This document shows, piece after piece, positions 1-9,355 of a stretch of DNA of 64,000 nt; positions within the stretch are counted from its first letter, which is position 1, and every line of letters begins with the position of its first letter. The DNA lies in assembly GCA_965233625.1 (NCBI GenBank), contig OZ247499.1:7502001-7566000 (forward strand), read 5' to 3'. The stretch is from G965233625 sp965233625. GTDB taxonomy: Bacteria; Planctomycetota; Planctomycetia; Pirellulales; Pirellulaceae. The notes under the pieces were generated by a model. It had not been told where the DNA came from. It saw nothing but the letters and a program-made list of their open reading frames with translations, and did not search any database. A program made the position numbers and the translations under genes.

Positions 1-192
1 GTTCCGTGGATTTCTGCAACAATCTCCGCCGTTTGCAAGCCCCAGCTAAAAACAGACGGCTTGCACAGCTATGACTGTGATTGAAACACTATCACCTTTC
101 CTAATTGTGTCAATCGCAGCATGGCTGCCGGGGCCTACCCGCCTGCAATCTAAATCCTTCAAGCCTCCGGAATTTCTCACAAGCTCTTCCAC
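1..192. other. Left-edge non-coding stretch
   Basis: No gene can be supported before the EamA start at 193. The only structure seen is a weak 8-bp inverted repeat (34-41 against 58-65) with a 16-base loop and no T-run, so I do not call it a terminator. The stretch may carry the promoter of the exporter gene, but no clear -35/-10 pair is visible. Confidence 0.5.
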
Positions 193-1101
193 ATGATGGG
201 ATTAGGAGAACTTGCCGCACTGGCCACCGCAGCCGCGTGGGCCACCACAAGTCTGCTCTATGGAGCGTCGCGGCTTACCGCATGGCAGCTCAACATTGCC
301 AAGAATGTGGTCGGTGCCAGCGTGTTCTTCCTGCAGCTTGTGGCGATTGTCTGCATTACTGGAAGGCCGCTCCTGGCGGCGTCGTGGCAGACGGCGGCGT
401 TGCTCGGTGGCAGCGGGCTGGTGGGCGTGATGCTGGGCGATACCTGTTACTTCCGCAGCATTCAGATTCTCGGCCCGCGCGTGGCGCTGATTGTTTCAAC
501 CATGGCGCCTGCTTTTGGCGGGCTGCTCGGCTGGATGTGGTACGGCGAAAGCGTTTCGCTGCTCTGCTGGCTGGGTATCCTGGCCACCATCGGCGGCATT
601 ATTGTCGTGGTGCGCGACCCGGCCGCCGGCAACGAATCGCCGGGGCTGTATCCCGGCAAATTCAGCGCGGGCATCGTATTCGGGCTGTTGTCGGCGTTGT
701 GCCAGGCCGGCGGCGCGCTGATGTCGAAGGTCGGCATGTCATTGGGCGATGGTTGCCAACCGCTGGAGGCTTCTTTCTACCGCATCGGCGCCTCCGCCCT
801 GTTGATGGTCATCGCAACTCCGCACCTCGCCATCGCAGCATACCGCGGCGCCATCGAGCCAAAGACACGCCTACGCCTGTTCCCCGCCATCCTCATCGGC
901 ACCTGGCTTGGCATCTGGCTCAGTCAGATCGCCATCAAGCACGCACCCCTACCCGTCGCCCTAACCCTGATGTCCACTACACCCCTCTTCGCCCTGCTCC
1001 TGCTCCGCATCTTCCAGGCCAGACCCATCACCCCCATCGCCATCTCCGGCGCGGTGCTGGCCGTCGCGGGCGTCGCGCTGACGGTGTTTGCGCAGCATTA
1101 G
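193..1101 (+). CDS. EamA/DMT-family transporter
   Basis: The 302-residue product is almost entirely hydrophobic and splits into two similar halves of about five membrane spans each, the layout of EamA (drug/metabolite transporter) permeases, which are usually near 300 residues. The second half begins around residue 150, after a short polar linker (near PAAGNESPG). Such proteins sit in the inner membrane and export or import small metabolites; the substrate cannot be read from sequence. The start at 193 has no strong ribosome binding site, and a second ATG follows immediately. A longer overlapping frame (105-1145) reads as low-complexity Arg/His protein and is a shadow. The gene converges on the leftward gene ending at 1178. 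Family call is firm, function unknown. Confidence 0.88.
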   Translation: MMGLGELAALATAAAWATTSLLYGASRLTAWQLNIAKNVVGASVFFLQLVAIVCITGRPLLAASWQTAALLGGSGLVGVMLGDTCYFRSIQILGPRVALIVSTMAPAFGGLLGWMWYGESVSLLCWLGILATIGGIIVVVRDPAAGNESPGLYPGKFSAGIVFGLLSALCQAGGALMSKVGMSLGDGCQPLEASFYRIGASALLMVIATPHLAIAAYRGAIEPKTRLRLFPAILIGTWLGIWLSQIAIKHAPLPVALTLMSTTPLFALLLLRIFQARPITPIAISGAVLAVAGVALTVFAQH

Positions 1102-1177
1102 CAGCGAACCTTTGCTGGTCGGAGAGGCTGAGCCGAAGTTGTTGACGGTCCAATGTAAAGCACGTCAGAAATTGCGA

Positions 1178-3388
1178 TTATTCTGGGTGACGTGAAAAAT
1201 CAGCTTCGTCCCGTAATGCTTCTTCCATCTGCTGACGCACATCAAGCCGTATGTGTTGGAGGCGTTCTTTGTCAGCGCGAATCTGCCGGGCGGCTTTGCC
1301 GATCTCTGTCCATAAGCGTGATGGGTTCCGTACAGGCGCTATCTGATGCTGGAACTTCTGTTCGCCTTTGGCGATAACCACAGGCGTTGTCAGCAGGTAG
1401 AGAACGCTTAGCAGCGCAGACAGTGCGAGGCAGCTTGTGCCAAAGGGCCTGGACCACACGCAAAGTAAGTTCTTCCAGCTTGCGTGCAATTTGCGGCGGC
1501 GGAATTTGATGCGTAGCAGCGTCGCTGAGAGCAACGCCCACAGGGGTAGGGTTAGGTAATCCCCGTGATACGCGCTGAATTGCATCACGGCCCACCACCA
1601 CTCGGCGGAAGGCCGATAGAGCAGTTCAGCCATGCCAGCATTCAATCCGTCCCATCCGATAGCTGGTATCACGAGATCAAACGGAAACTGGGTGAAAGAT
1701 TTCAGGTGGGGACGCGTTGCCGCCAGGATGGCCGAGAGAATGCTAAACGCAACAACGAGGCTAAGCATCGCGCGGAAACTGAATTTGAAGGCCCTTCGTC
1801 GCAACCACAAGTAGCCGCTACCAATCAACCCTACAACCGGGCTCGCAATCACCAGCATTGTCAGCAACCACGCCTGTGCCGGCGCCGGAATGATTCTGGC
1901 GGGCGCCAAGCCGAAGATTGTAAACGTGATTGCCACCGAAACAGCTAAGGCAGTCAGATTGCCCGCAATGCTGGGCTGCGGTAAACCCGCAGCGTCGCCC
2001 CACCCGGCGAGGAAAAATGTCAACGCCGCGGTGGCAAGCAGCAAAACTATGATGGGTGGAGATAGCCCCGAAATCAACGCGCATGCCATCAGCCAGGCCG
2101 GACTATCGAAAGAAGAAACGCCAGGCGACGGCCTGACGGATTGCTGCCCGGCGGCATCGACTTCGGCTGATTTTACCACCAGTTCATCGAGGCGGGCGGT
2201 TTCTTCAAGTCTGCGTATGACTTCTAGTTCAGCGGCCGGAACAAGCTGCTTCTGTTCGTTCACGAACAGGTGCAGACGGTGAACGGCGATCCGATGGAAC
2301 AAGTGCGCGTTCTTACTGTTACGCATGAATGGGCTAGAGTTGCGGTACTGATCCGTGAGTTGTACACACTCGCGGTAAATGGCTAACGCCTGGTTCAGTT
2401 TCCCCTCAGATTCCGCCTGCAACCCGCGGGCCTCGTGGTAACGCCATACATCGCGAAGTAATAAGCTGAAGCGGACGTAAATCGTGTGGCTGGAGGCTGT
2501 GGAGGGAATCTCCGCAGCAGGGATCGTCGTCTGCCGTGCGAACTTGTCAATCAGCAGCGATGCTCTGTCGCTCGTTGCAAACAGCGGCTTGCCCATTGCC
2601 CGGTCAAAGTGCGCTATGCCACGTTCGAATTGTTCCTCGTCTTTGATAACAAGGTGAAGATTCTGGTCGCGGTACTCCAGTTCTGCCCCGGCATCCCAGC
2701 ATAATTTCGCTGCAATGTAGTCGTAGAGCGCATTGTCCGGGTCATGCTGCATGGCTTGCTGCAACACTTCGCGGAACTGATCGCCTCTCGGCGCCCTGTC
2801 GGAGCTGTGGAGCGAATACCGTCGCAACAGTAATGCACGCAGCCGCCAGAGTTCAACATTGTCCGGCTGAAGCGTGGTCGCCTTTGCCGCCAGCGCGATA
2901 CACTTCGCACTGCACAACGCCTCGTAGACGTCCTCAGCCTCGCGCAGCACGTCTCTGTCAATATCTGGAATCAAGCCTCCGCCGGGGGCTGTAGTGATGT
3001 TGGTTACATGCCGGGCGGAGTAATCGCCATCAGGCCCGTCCAGCACCAGTGCGGCCCCCATCACTGCTTCAGCGTCCTCTGCATCATCCGCGGAGAGATG
3101 TTCAATTTCGTCAAGCCAGTACGACGCTTGACTGGCAGGTTCTCGCCAAGCCACTCGCTGGTGCTCACCCGCAATCCAGCCCCATGTTGCATCGGTCCAG
3201 TCGATGCGAATCATAGTTATTCCGGTCTGTGTTTCAGACGCGTACCAAAGCAGCCGGCAACTCAAGCCGAAGATAAGGATAAGCACGCAACACCAGAACA
3301 AGCCATGAACAAACTTGTGCACACCCAAATACGTTCGACCTCTGCGGATAACTTCGCGGAGAGGTATATGCTTGCCCTGATTGCTCAT
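1178..3388 (-). CDS. Unrecognised membrane protein with helical-repeat periplasmic region
   Basis: I do not recognise a named family. The product (736 residues from the ATG at 3388) has one hydrophobic segment near the N-terminus (about residues 26-46), then about 400 residues of helical, TPR-like sequence (for example near AAKATTLQPDN and LNQALAIYRECVQL), then a multi-span membrane block over roughly the last 300 residues. An in-frame GTG at 3427 would overlap the preceding permease stop by 8 bases. I prefer the ATG at 3388 because an AAGGAAGG Shine-Dalgarno sequence lies just before it. It lies 31 bases downstream of the sugar permease gene, so the two are probably co-transcribed, though nothing in this protein looks like a transporter partner. 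The topology suggests an inner-membrane protein with a large domain outside the membrane. Confidence 0.75.
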   Translation of the reverse strand: MSNQGKHIPLREVIRRGRTYLGVHKFVHGLFWCCVLILIFGLSCRLLWYASETQTGITMIRIDWTDATWGWIAGEHQRVAWREPASQASYWLDEIEHLSADDAEDAEAVMGAALVLDGPDGDYSARHVTNITTAPGGGLIPDIDRDVLREAEDVYEALCSAKCIALAAKATTLQPDNVELWRLRALLLRRYSLHSSDRAPRGDQFREVLQQAMQHDPDNALYDYIAAKLCWDAGAELEYRDQNLHLVIKDEEQFERGIAHFDRAMGKPLFATSDRASLLIDKFARQTTIPAAEIPSTASSHTIYVRFSLLLRDVWRYHEARGLQAESEGKLNQALAIYRECVQLTDQYRNSSPFMRNSKNAHLFHRIAVHRLHLFVNEQKQLVPAAELEVIRRLEETARLDELVVKSAEVDAAGQQSVRPSPGVSSFDSPAWLMACALISGLSPPIIVLLLATAALTFFLAGWGDAAGLPQPSIAGNLTALAVSVAITFTIFGLAPARIIPAPAQAWLLTMLVIASPVVGLIGSGYLWLRRRAFKFSFRAMLSLVVAFSILSAILAATRPHLKSFTQFPFDLVIPAIGWDGLNAGMAELLYRPSAEWWWAVMQFSAYHGDYLTLPLWALLSATLLRIKFRRRKLHASWKNLLCVWSRPFGTSCLALSALLSVLYLLTTPVVIAKGEQKFQHQIAPVRNPSRLWTEIGKAARQIRADKERLQHIRLDVRQQMEEALRDEADFSRHPE

Positions 3389-3419
3389 GGCTTGACCTTC
3401 CTTCAGGTCTTCAAGGTAG

Positions 3420-4343
3420 CTACGCACTTTCGCCGTAATGCACCCAGTATCTTGCGGAGCGGAAGAGGGCGGCGGTGAGGGTGACGAGGGTGAGGAAGAG
3501 CATCCAGGCGATGGCCGATGCGTAGCCCATTTCCAGGTCCTGGAAGGCAGCGAGGAATAGGTGCAGTGAGAGGACGAGGGTCGAGCCGGCTGGTTCGCCC
3601 GTTCCTTCGCTGACGATGTAGACCTGCGTGAAGGCCTGCACGGATTGGATGAGGCTCATGACCAGGTTGAAGAAGATCAGCGGCGAGAGCATCGGCAGCG
3701 TGACGTGCCAGAAGCGGCGTGCGGGGCCGGCGCCGTCTAGTTCTGCGGCTTCGTACAGCGAACGCGGAATGTCCTGCAGGGCGGCCAGGTAGATGATCAT
3801 GAAGTTGCCGACGCCCCATAGCCCCATCAGAATCAGCCCGTCTTTTGAACCGAAGCCGCCGGTGAAAACAGCTTCGCCCGGATCGCGGAACCAGCCATGT
3901 CCGCCCACGCCGGCGTAACTTAGCACGTAATTCACCAGGCCTTTTTCTGGATCAAGCAGCCACATCCACAGCACCGAAGCGGCCACCACGGGTGCGACCG
4001 ATGGTAGATAGATCAGGGTGCGGAAAGCGGCTCTGCCACGCACCTGCCAGTTGAGCATCACGGCCAGCAGCACGCCCAGCGCAACCGACAGTGGCGCCGA
4101 GAGCAACGCGTAGTACGCCGTGTTCCACATCGCGGTGCGGAATTCGCCGCCGTGAAGGATTTCGCGCGCCAGGCGGGCGTAGTTGTCGCTGCCAACAAAC
4201 CGTGGCGGCGTGAGCATATCGAACCGGCAGAAGCTCCAGTACAACGACGCGGCGAAGGGATACGCCGTCAACAGCACAAAACCCAGCAGCCACGGGCTGA
4301 TGAACAGCAAGCCAGTTAATGTTCTACGCCGCTGATGATGCAA
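3420..4343 (-). CDS. Sugar-type ABC transporter permease (MalF/UgpA family)
   Basis: This 307-residue inner-membrane protein has six predicted spans and, near residues 205-225, the EAA loop (AAELDGAGPARRFW followed by LP) that docks the ATPase. This is the binding-protein-dependent permease family for sugars and glycerol-phosphate. The start is TTG at 4343, supported by AGGAAG five bases upstream and by the first membrane span beginning about ten residues in; no ATG fits. Carbohydrate importers normally need a second permease, a solute-binding protein and an ATPase; none is adjacent downstream, and the gene upstream is divergent and unrelated. It may work with parts encoded elsewhere. Substrate is unknown; the divergent Gfo/Idh/MocA gene gives only a weak hint of sugar metabolism. 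Confidence 0.9.
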   Translation of the reverse strand: MHHQRRRTLTGLLFISPWLLGFVLLTAYPFAASLYWSFCRFDMLTPPRFVGSDNYARLAREILHGGEFRTAMWNTAYYALLSAPLSVALGVLLAVMLNWQVRGRAAFRTLIYLPSVAPVVAASVLWMWLLDPEKGLVNYVLSYAGVGGHGWFRDPGEAVFTGGFGSKDGLILMGLWGVGNFMIIYLAALQDIPRSLYEAAELDGAGPARRFWHVTLPMLSPLIFFNLVMSLIQSVQAFTQVYIVSEGTGEPAGSTLVLSLHLFLAAFQDLEMGYASAIAWMLFLTLVTLTAALFRSARYWVHYGESA

Positions 4344-4497
4344 AGCGTCTTCCTGTTCTAAGGACGCGTAAGGTAACGCGGCGCCGTGGTTTCGGGTATC
4401 TTCATCAGCATCGGAAACACGACGTCGCTTGTCCAGCGGTCAGCGCGTGATGGTAAGCACGCGGTTAGGCCGTCAACCTAAGAATGAGCCACATAGC

Positions 4498-5487
4498 ATG
4501 AGCAAAGTACGCTTCGGAGTTATCAGCACGGCGCGCATTGGCGTGGATAAAGTGATCCCCGCGATGCAGCAGGGAGACTATTGCGAAATTGCCGGGATCG
4601 CTTCACGTGATATGGGCAAGGCGCAGGCGGCTGCGGATAAGCTGGGAATCGCCAATGCGTTTGGCAGCTATGAAGAACTGCTGGCCGATCCGCAGATAGA
4701 TGCGATTTACAACCCGCTGCCCAACCACCTGCACGTGCCCGTTTCCATTCAGGCACTGCAAGCCGGGAAGCATGTGCTGTGCGAAAAACCGATTGGCATG
4801 AGTGCGAACGAAGGACGCCAGTTGATCGAAGCGCACCAGCCGTACAGCCATCTGAAACTGATGGAGGCGTTTATGTACCGCCATCACCCTCAGACATTAG
4901 GCGCCAAAGATATTGTGGACAGTGGCGGCGTGGGCAAGTTGCGGACGATTCATTCGTTCTTTTCGTATCACAATGTCGATGCCGCCGATATCCGCAATCT
5001 GCCGGAAGCGGGCGGCGGCGGGCTGATGGATATTGGTTGTTACAACATTTCGGTGTCGCGGTTTATGTTCGGACGCCAGCCGGTGCGGGTTTTCGGGCAT
5101 CTGGATTATGACCCCCAGTTCGGCACGGACCGCATGACATCGGCCATCCTGGACTTTGGCGAAGGAACCGCGACGTTCACCTGCTCGACACAGCTTATCC
5201 ACTATCAACGCGTGAACATCTATGGAGATACGGGCCGCGTAGAGGTGGAAATCCCGTTCAACGCCCCGCATGAAAAGCCCTGTAAGATCTGGCATCAGCA
5301 GGGTGCTGAAGTGCGGGAAATTGAGTTTGAAACCTGCAATCAATACACCGTGCAGGGCGATCTGTTCGCCCGTTCGATCCTGGATGATACGCCAGTTCCC
5401 ACGCCTATGACCGATGCCGTGGAGAATATGGAGGTGATTGAAGCGATCGTGCAGAGTGGCAAAACCGGCGGGTGGGTAAGTTTATAA
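4498..5487 (+). CDS. Gfo/Idh/MocA-family NAD(P)-dependent oxidoreductase
   Basis: The protein (329 residues) starts with a Rossmann fold (VRFGVISTARIG) and has the family's EKP motif (CEKPIG, near residue 99), whose lysine takes part in catalysis, and a C-terminal alpha/beta dimerisation domain beginning near residue 125. Members oxidise or reduce hydroxyl groups on sugars, inositols and related cyclic polyols; the substrate cannot be assigned here. An upstream TTG at 4429 keeps the frame open, but the Rossmann strand begins directly after the ATG at 4498, so I use that start. The gene is divergent from the lone sugar permease, with about 150 bases between them that could hold both promoters. 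There is no signal peptide, so it should be cytoplasmic. Confidence 0.9.
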   Translation: MSKVRFGVISTARIGVDKVIPAMQQGDYCEIAGIASRDMGKAQAAADKLGIANAFGSYEELLADPQIDAIYNPLPNHLHVPVSIQALQAGKHVLCEKPIGMSANEGRQLIEAHQPYSHLKLMEAFMYRHHPQTLGAKDIVDSGGVGKLRTIHSFFSYHNVDAADIRNLPEAGGGGLMDIGCYNISVSRFMFGRQPVRVFGHLDYDPQFGTDRMTSAILDFGEGTATFTCSTQLIHYQRVNIYGDTGRVEVEIPFNAPHEKPCKIWHQQGAEVREIEFETCNQYTVQGDLFARSILDDTPVPTPMTDAVENMEVIEAIVQSGKTGGWVSL

Positions 5488-5600
5488 GCCAGACTGCCGA
5501 TAAGTGTTCAGTCAATCGCGTCGTGCAAGTACAATGATGTACGGCGGGATGTATTCACTTTTCTGTTCTGACTGAAAGCACGCAGCGCTGGAGTTCGCCG

Positions 5601-8402
5601 TTGTTTGAACTGGTCGCCATAAGCGAGAAGACAGCCGATGGCTGGCGGCACACGCTGGAAGACGGCCAGACCATCCGCCTGGGCCGCGCGCCGGCAGAGG
5701 GGTTGCGTACACCGTGGGACATGCGAATCTCGCGTGAGCAAGCGGACATTACGCTGCGCGGTAACCGGATTGAAGTTGAAATTGTCTCAACGGCCAAGAA
5801 CTCGGCGGTCTTTAATGGCATGAAACTTCGCCGGCTGAATGTGGGCCTGGGCGAAGTTTTCACGATGGGCCGCACGCAGTTCTGCCTGGAGGCGGCCGCG
5901 GGTGCAGCGAAGCAATCGCCCGGCAGTGAGTTCCCGCCGGGCAGTTCCGCCGCCATTCACGATGAAATCGCCCGTCTTAAGGAGCGGCGCGAGCAAGAGC
6001 AGGCCTTTAGAACCACGGCGGAACGGGACAAGCCCGCCACAGCCGACAACGAACTGCAGGATCTTCGCGCGCAGGTGGAAGCTGCCAGACTACGCCGCAC
6101 CGGCGCGGGTTCACCATCACTCCGCGACGAAGAAGCCCGCGACGTCCGTCCCCCGGTGCAGCCGCGGCAGGCGGACGAAGACTCAGATAGCAGCGTACGG
6201 AAACCGGGGCCGGCTGACGATCAGAATAAGGCGACGTCGATCCGCGATAACGTGGCGAAATCGGTAGCCGCAGCGGGCGAAGCCGCGGCGCTTGATGCAG
6301 ACTTCGATAAGAAGAAAACCGCCCTGCCGGAAAACGCCAGCGAACTGAAGCGACAGCTGGAAGAACTTGAAAGGCGCCGGAATGCTGACTCGGCGACGGA
6401 TTCCGAAAAACTGACGGATTCGCAGTACGATTATGTGCATCAACTGCTGCTGCAGTTGCATCGCGTGGAACAGCACGCTGTTGAGACCGATTCTGTAGAC
6501 GACGCGCAGGATGAGATTAAGGGACTGCAATCGCGGATTGCGGAAGCTGCCGACCGGATCGCTGAACTTGAATCCGCGGACAACTTCCCGCCGCGTGAAG
6601 TTTCCGGTTCGCAGCAGATTGGCTACGGTTCCAATGACATCCGCCGTCGTGCCCGCCAGCATCGCAAACGAATTGAACGAGAAGGCGGGCGGCTTTCCGG
6701 TTCGGATCAGTTAACCGGCTCGGAAGCTGACATTCTCGAAAAGTTAGAGAAGCCTTCTGGCGCGGGGAAGAATCCGCCGGAACAGGAAGATGGCATCAAA
6801 GCCACGGCGCCTGATATTGCATTCGCGCAGGAGATGGCGGACGCGGCTCAGAAACCGGATCAGCCTTCGCCGCTGATGCGTTCCGACGTGCGTCCCGGTT
6901 TTGAACGCGATCACAAAGCGGGTTCAGGCGGTGAAGAGGAACCCGCTGGCGGCAATTCTCTAGACGATATGCCTGCCCGTTTGTTGTCGCTTCTGCCTGA
7001 AGATGCTCAGGATCTGGTGCTGGCTATTGCCAATGGCGCCGTGGTCAGCCCGGCGGATCAGGCAACGCTGGCTGCCGCGTTCACCAAGGCGCTGCATCAG
7101 CAAGCGGGCGATGGTTCCCGTCAGCTTGCACCCGTTGAGCAACTGGCGGCGGCGTTCCCCGGTGTAGTGAACCAACATCCCGTTTCAACGGAAACGCTAA
7201 GCGGTAGCCGCAGTTATGTACGCCGTGGCGAATGGTTTGGCGTGAACGAAGTGTTGCGTGGCGGCGTGTATCCGGCAACGTTGCGTGGATATTCGCCGCC
7301 CGTGACGCAGTCGCCGTTGACCCCTTCGCCGACGTTCCTTGTCAAAGTTCCGGCTAAGGCGATTGCTGGTTTGAAACCGCGTGAGCCGTTGCCCCCGGCG
7401 CCGCGTCAGCCGTGGTTTCAGCCGTTGCCAGAATCGCTGCGTGATCCTACGTTGCGTGAGGAAAACTGGTCCGGGGCACAGAACCTGCTTCTGATTGATC
7501 TCGACCGGTGCACCAAATGCGGCGACTGTGTAGAGGTGTGCGGGGATGTTCATGCGGACCACCTTTCGCGGTTGACGCTGCAAGGTCCGACAACGGGCCA
7601 GCAATGGGCTGTACAGAACTGCAGGGCGTGCGTTGACCCGGCGTGTCTGGCGGGTTGCCCCGTGAACGCCATCGAGCAATTGCAAGCGGGGCGGGTGGAG
7701 ATCCACGACTGGTGTATCGGATGCGGACTTTGTGAGCAGCAGTGTCCGTATGATGCGATACATATCTATGACAACGCCATCGTCTCCAATGGCAGCAGCA
7801 ACTGGCTGGTGGCGCCGTTGGGCGCCGCGCCGGGGTCGCGGTGGCGGCAGCTTGATTTTGACGATAGCCGCTGGCTGCCGGTGACCGGGCCATTCTTCTG
7901 GAGTCAGCCGCTGCGGACCAGTCTTTCGATGCAGTGGCCAGAACCGCCGGCAGGAGGACGCACGCCGCAGCTTTGTTTCCGCGTTCCCTTTGCCATTACA
8001 GCAGTTGAACGCGAACAACGGCTGACGCTGACGGTCCGCACCAGCGAAGACGTGCTCGTGTGGCTCAATGGTGTGAAGCTGGAGATGACTGGCCGTGAAA
8101 TTCCCGGCGAAGGCTTCCCCTTGTTGTGGGAACTGAATATCGACCGCCGGTTGCTGCAAACGGGTGACAATATTTTGTCGCTGCTGGCGCCGTTTGGCGA
8201 AGAAGATCAGCCGCTGTTGTGGGCGAGGCTCTCGGCTTCGCCGCGTCACAGCTCCAATCTGCCGTCCGAAGCCGCGTTGCTGACGCCGCCGAGCCAATCA
8301 GCGGTTGTCTGCGATCTGTGCCACCATCGCGACGGCGGACCCGCCTGTATCAGCGGCTGCCCCGAAACGGCGTTGTTCCGCTACGATGGAACCGTTGAAT
8401 AG
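5601..8402 (+). CDS. FHA-domain protein fused to a four-cluster ferredoxin with an inserted beta-sandwich domain
   Basis: Residues 1-95 form an FHA domain, which reads phosphothreonine (MRISREQADITL, then NSAVFNGMKLRRL). Residues about 110-480 are polar, partly coiled-coil and low in complexity. From 637 onward there are four cysteine sets as in DmsB/NrfC/HybA electron-transfer subunits: C637/640/643/647, C674/677/682/686, C705/708/711/715 and C904/907/916/920, enough for four [4Fe-4S] clusters. About 180 residues between sets III and IV look like a galactose-binding-type beta-sandwich (DFDDSRWLPVTGPFFW, VLVWLNGVKLE). The TTG start at 5601 has GGAG seven bases upstream and leads straight into the FHA fold; no better start is visible. 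No signal peptide or membrane span is seen. No oxidoreductase partner is adjacent. Domain calls are firm; the role, perhaps phosphorylation-controlled electron transfer, is inference. Confidence 0.85.
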   Translation: MFELVAISEKTADGWRHTLEDGQTIRLGRAPAEGLRTPWDMRISREQADITLRGNRIEVEIVSTAKNSAVFNGMKLRRLNVGLGEVFTMGRTQFCLEAAAGAAKQSPGSEFPPGSSAAIHDEIARLKERREQEQAFRTTAERDKPATADNELQDLRAQVEAARLRRTGAGSPSLRDEEARDVRPPVQPRQADEDSDSSVRKPGPADDQNKATSIRDNVAKSVAAAGEAAALDADFDKKKTALPENASELKRQLEELERRRNADSATDSEKLTDSQYDYVHQLLLQLHRVEQHAVETDSVDDAQDEIKGLQSRIAEAADRIAELESADNFPPREVSGSQQIGYGSNDIRRRARQHRKRIEREGGRLSGSDQLTGSEADILEKLEKPSGAGKNPPEQEDGIKATAPDIAFAQEMADAAQKPDQPSPLMRSDVRPGFERDHKAGSGGEEEPAGGNSLDDMPARLLSLLPEDAQDLVLAIANGAVVSPADQATLAAAFTKALHQQAGDGSRQLAPVEQLAAAFPGVVNQHPVSTETLSGSRSYVRRGEWFGVNEVLRGGVYPATLRGYSPPVTQSPLTPSPTFLVKVPAKAIAGLKPREPLPPAPRQPWFQPLPESLRDPTLREENWSGAQNLLLIDLDRCTKCGDCVEVCGDVHADHLSRLTLQGPTTGQQWAVQNCRACVDPACLAGCPVNAIEQLQAGRVEIHDWCIGCGLCEQQCPYDAIHIYDNAIVSNGSSNWLVAPLGAAPGSRWRQLDFDDSRWLPVTGPFFWSQPLRTSLSMQWPEPPAGGRTPQLCFRVPFAITAVEREQRLTLTVRTSEDVLVWLNGVKLEMTGREIPGEGFPLLWELNIDRRLLQTGDNILSLLAPFGEEDQPLLWARLSASPRHSSNLPSEAALLTPPSQSAVVCDLCHHRDGGPACISGCPETALFRYDGTVE

Positions 8403-8593
8403 GTCGGCACCGCGTCTATTTATCTTTAAATCGCCGTGTTGTCTTGCCAGTCGGTGGTTACCTATTCAAAATGGCGTGCTGTGTGAGCGGTGTAAACCTT
8501 TGTTTTCTGGCAACGCAGCCGGCAACACGAGTTTCTTACGACTTACCTCTGATTTTCATCTCCAAACCAACCTGAAATAGACGAATTTGAATA

Positions 8594-9313
8594 ATGGCAG
8601 TCGGTGGTATGGACGATCGTAAATGTGAAAAATGCGAGGGGCTGGTCCCGCGCGGAATTGGGTTATGTTCCGATTGCGGATGGGAGAATGATCTCAAGTA
8701 TTACGTCCGTACAACACCTGCGCCCGTTCCTACTGTTGACGAGATCAAGTCCGAAAAAGAACGTGAAAACTGGTACCTTGTTCTGCCGGCCAGCATGATC
8801 GGCTCCACCGTGTTACTGATGCTTACGATTGCAGGATTATGCAGCTATTGGGCAGAAGAGGCGCGGTTGTTGTTTTCACTGGCAGCGATTTCCGTATTTG
8901 CACACTGTCTTTTGCTGGGCACGCTTTCTTGGATCGCATCAAGTAATGAAGAAAGCATTGTTCAGGGTGAAGGCGGTTATCTTTACTTCTGGGCAAAGGC
9001 CCTGACGGCCACCATCGTCGCCCATGTTGTGTTCCTGTTTCAGATTGCGCCGATGGAACAGTTCAATACCTATATAAACGACGCCTTCGCCTTTTATCCT
9101 GTCTACGCCATCGGCTGGTCGATGTACTTCGTCGCAATTTCGGCTTCAGGCTGGTTTGCGGCGGTTAAGTTCTTCTTCAGTCATAATGTTATCTGGAGTG
9201 GTACGCTTGTGGCGATGATTCTGGCAATCGACGCGTCGGCGGCAGGGTTTGCGACATGGTGGTTCACGCCGCTTCAATTTCCAATCCTGGATTACATCCA
9301 GACGGTTTATTGA
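8594..9313 (+). CDS. Zinc-ribbon membrane protein of unknown function
   Basis: The 239-residue product has a short N-terminal zinc ribbon (two CxxC pairs: CEKC and CSDC, about residues 11-31), then a polar stretch, then about five hydrophobic segments from residue 60 to the C-terminus. The ribbon is therefore likely cytoplasmic with the rest in the inner membrane. Zinc-ribbon plus membrane-bundle proteins are common in planctomycetes, mostly without assigned function. ATG at 8594 and ATG at 8609 are both possible starts, and either keeps the ribbon. The gene stands alone: 191 bases after the FHA-ferredoxin gene and convergent with the leftward gene ending at 9356. I do not assign a role. Confidence 0.72.
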   Translation: MAVGGMDDRKCEKCEGLVPRGIGLCSDCGWENDLKYYVRTTPAPVPTVDEIKSEKERENWYLVLPASMIGSTVLLMLTIAGLCSYWAEEARLLFSLAAISVFAHCLLLGTLSWIASSNEESIVQGEGGYLYFWAKALTATIVAHVVFLFQIAPMEQFNTYINDAFAFYPVYAIGWSMYFVAISASGWFAAVKFFFSHNVIWSGTLVAMILAIDASAAGFATWWFTPLQFPILDYIQTVY

Positions 9314-9355
9314 TTCCGCGGTTGAAGACCGGCATGGCGATATAGTTGACGAGGC

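Noticed and set aside
34..65. 8-bp inverted repeat near the left edge
   Set aside because: Short stem, long loop and no T-run; chance is likely.
105..1145. Open frame of 346 codons overlapping the EamA gene
   Set aside because: The translation is Arg/His/Pro-rich with no fold; it is the +1 shadow of the transporter gene.
7197..8297. Leftward 366-codon frame inside the FHA-ferredoxin gene
   Set aside because: Composition is Arg/Gln-rich and lies opposite a gene with clear domain motifs; no ribosome site.
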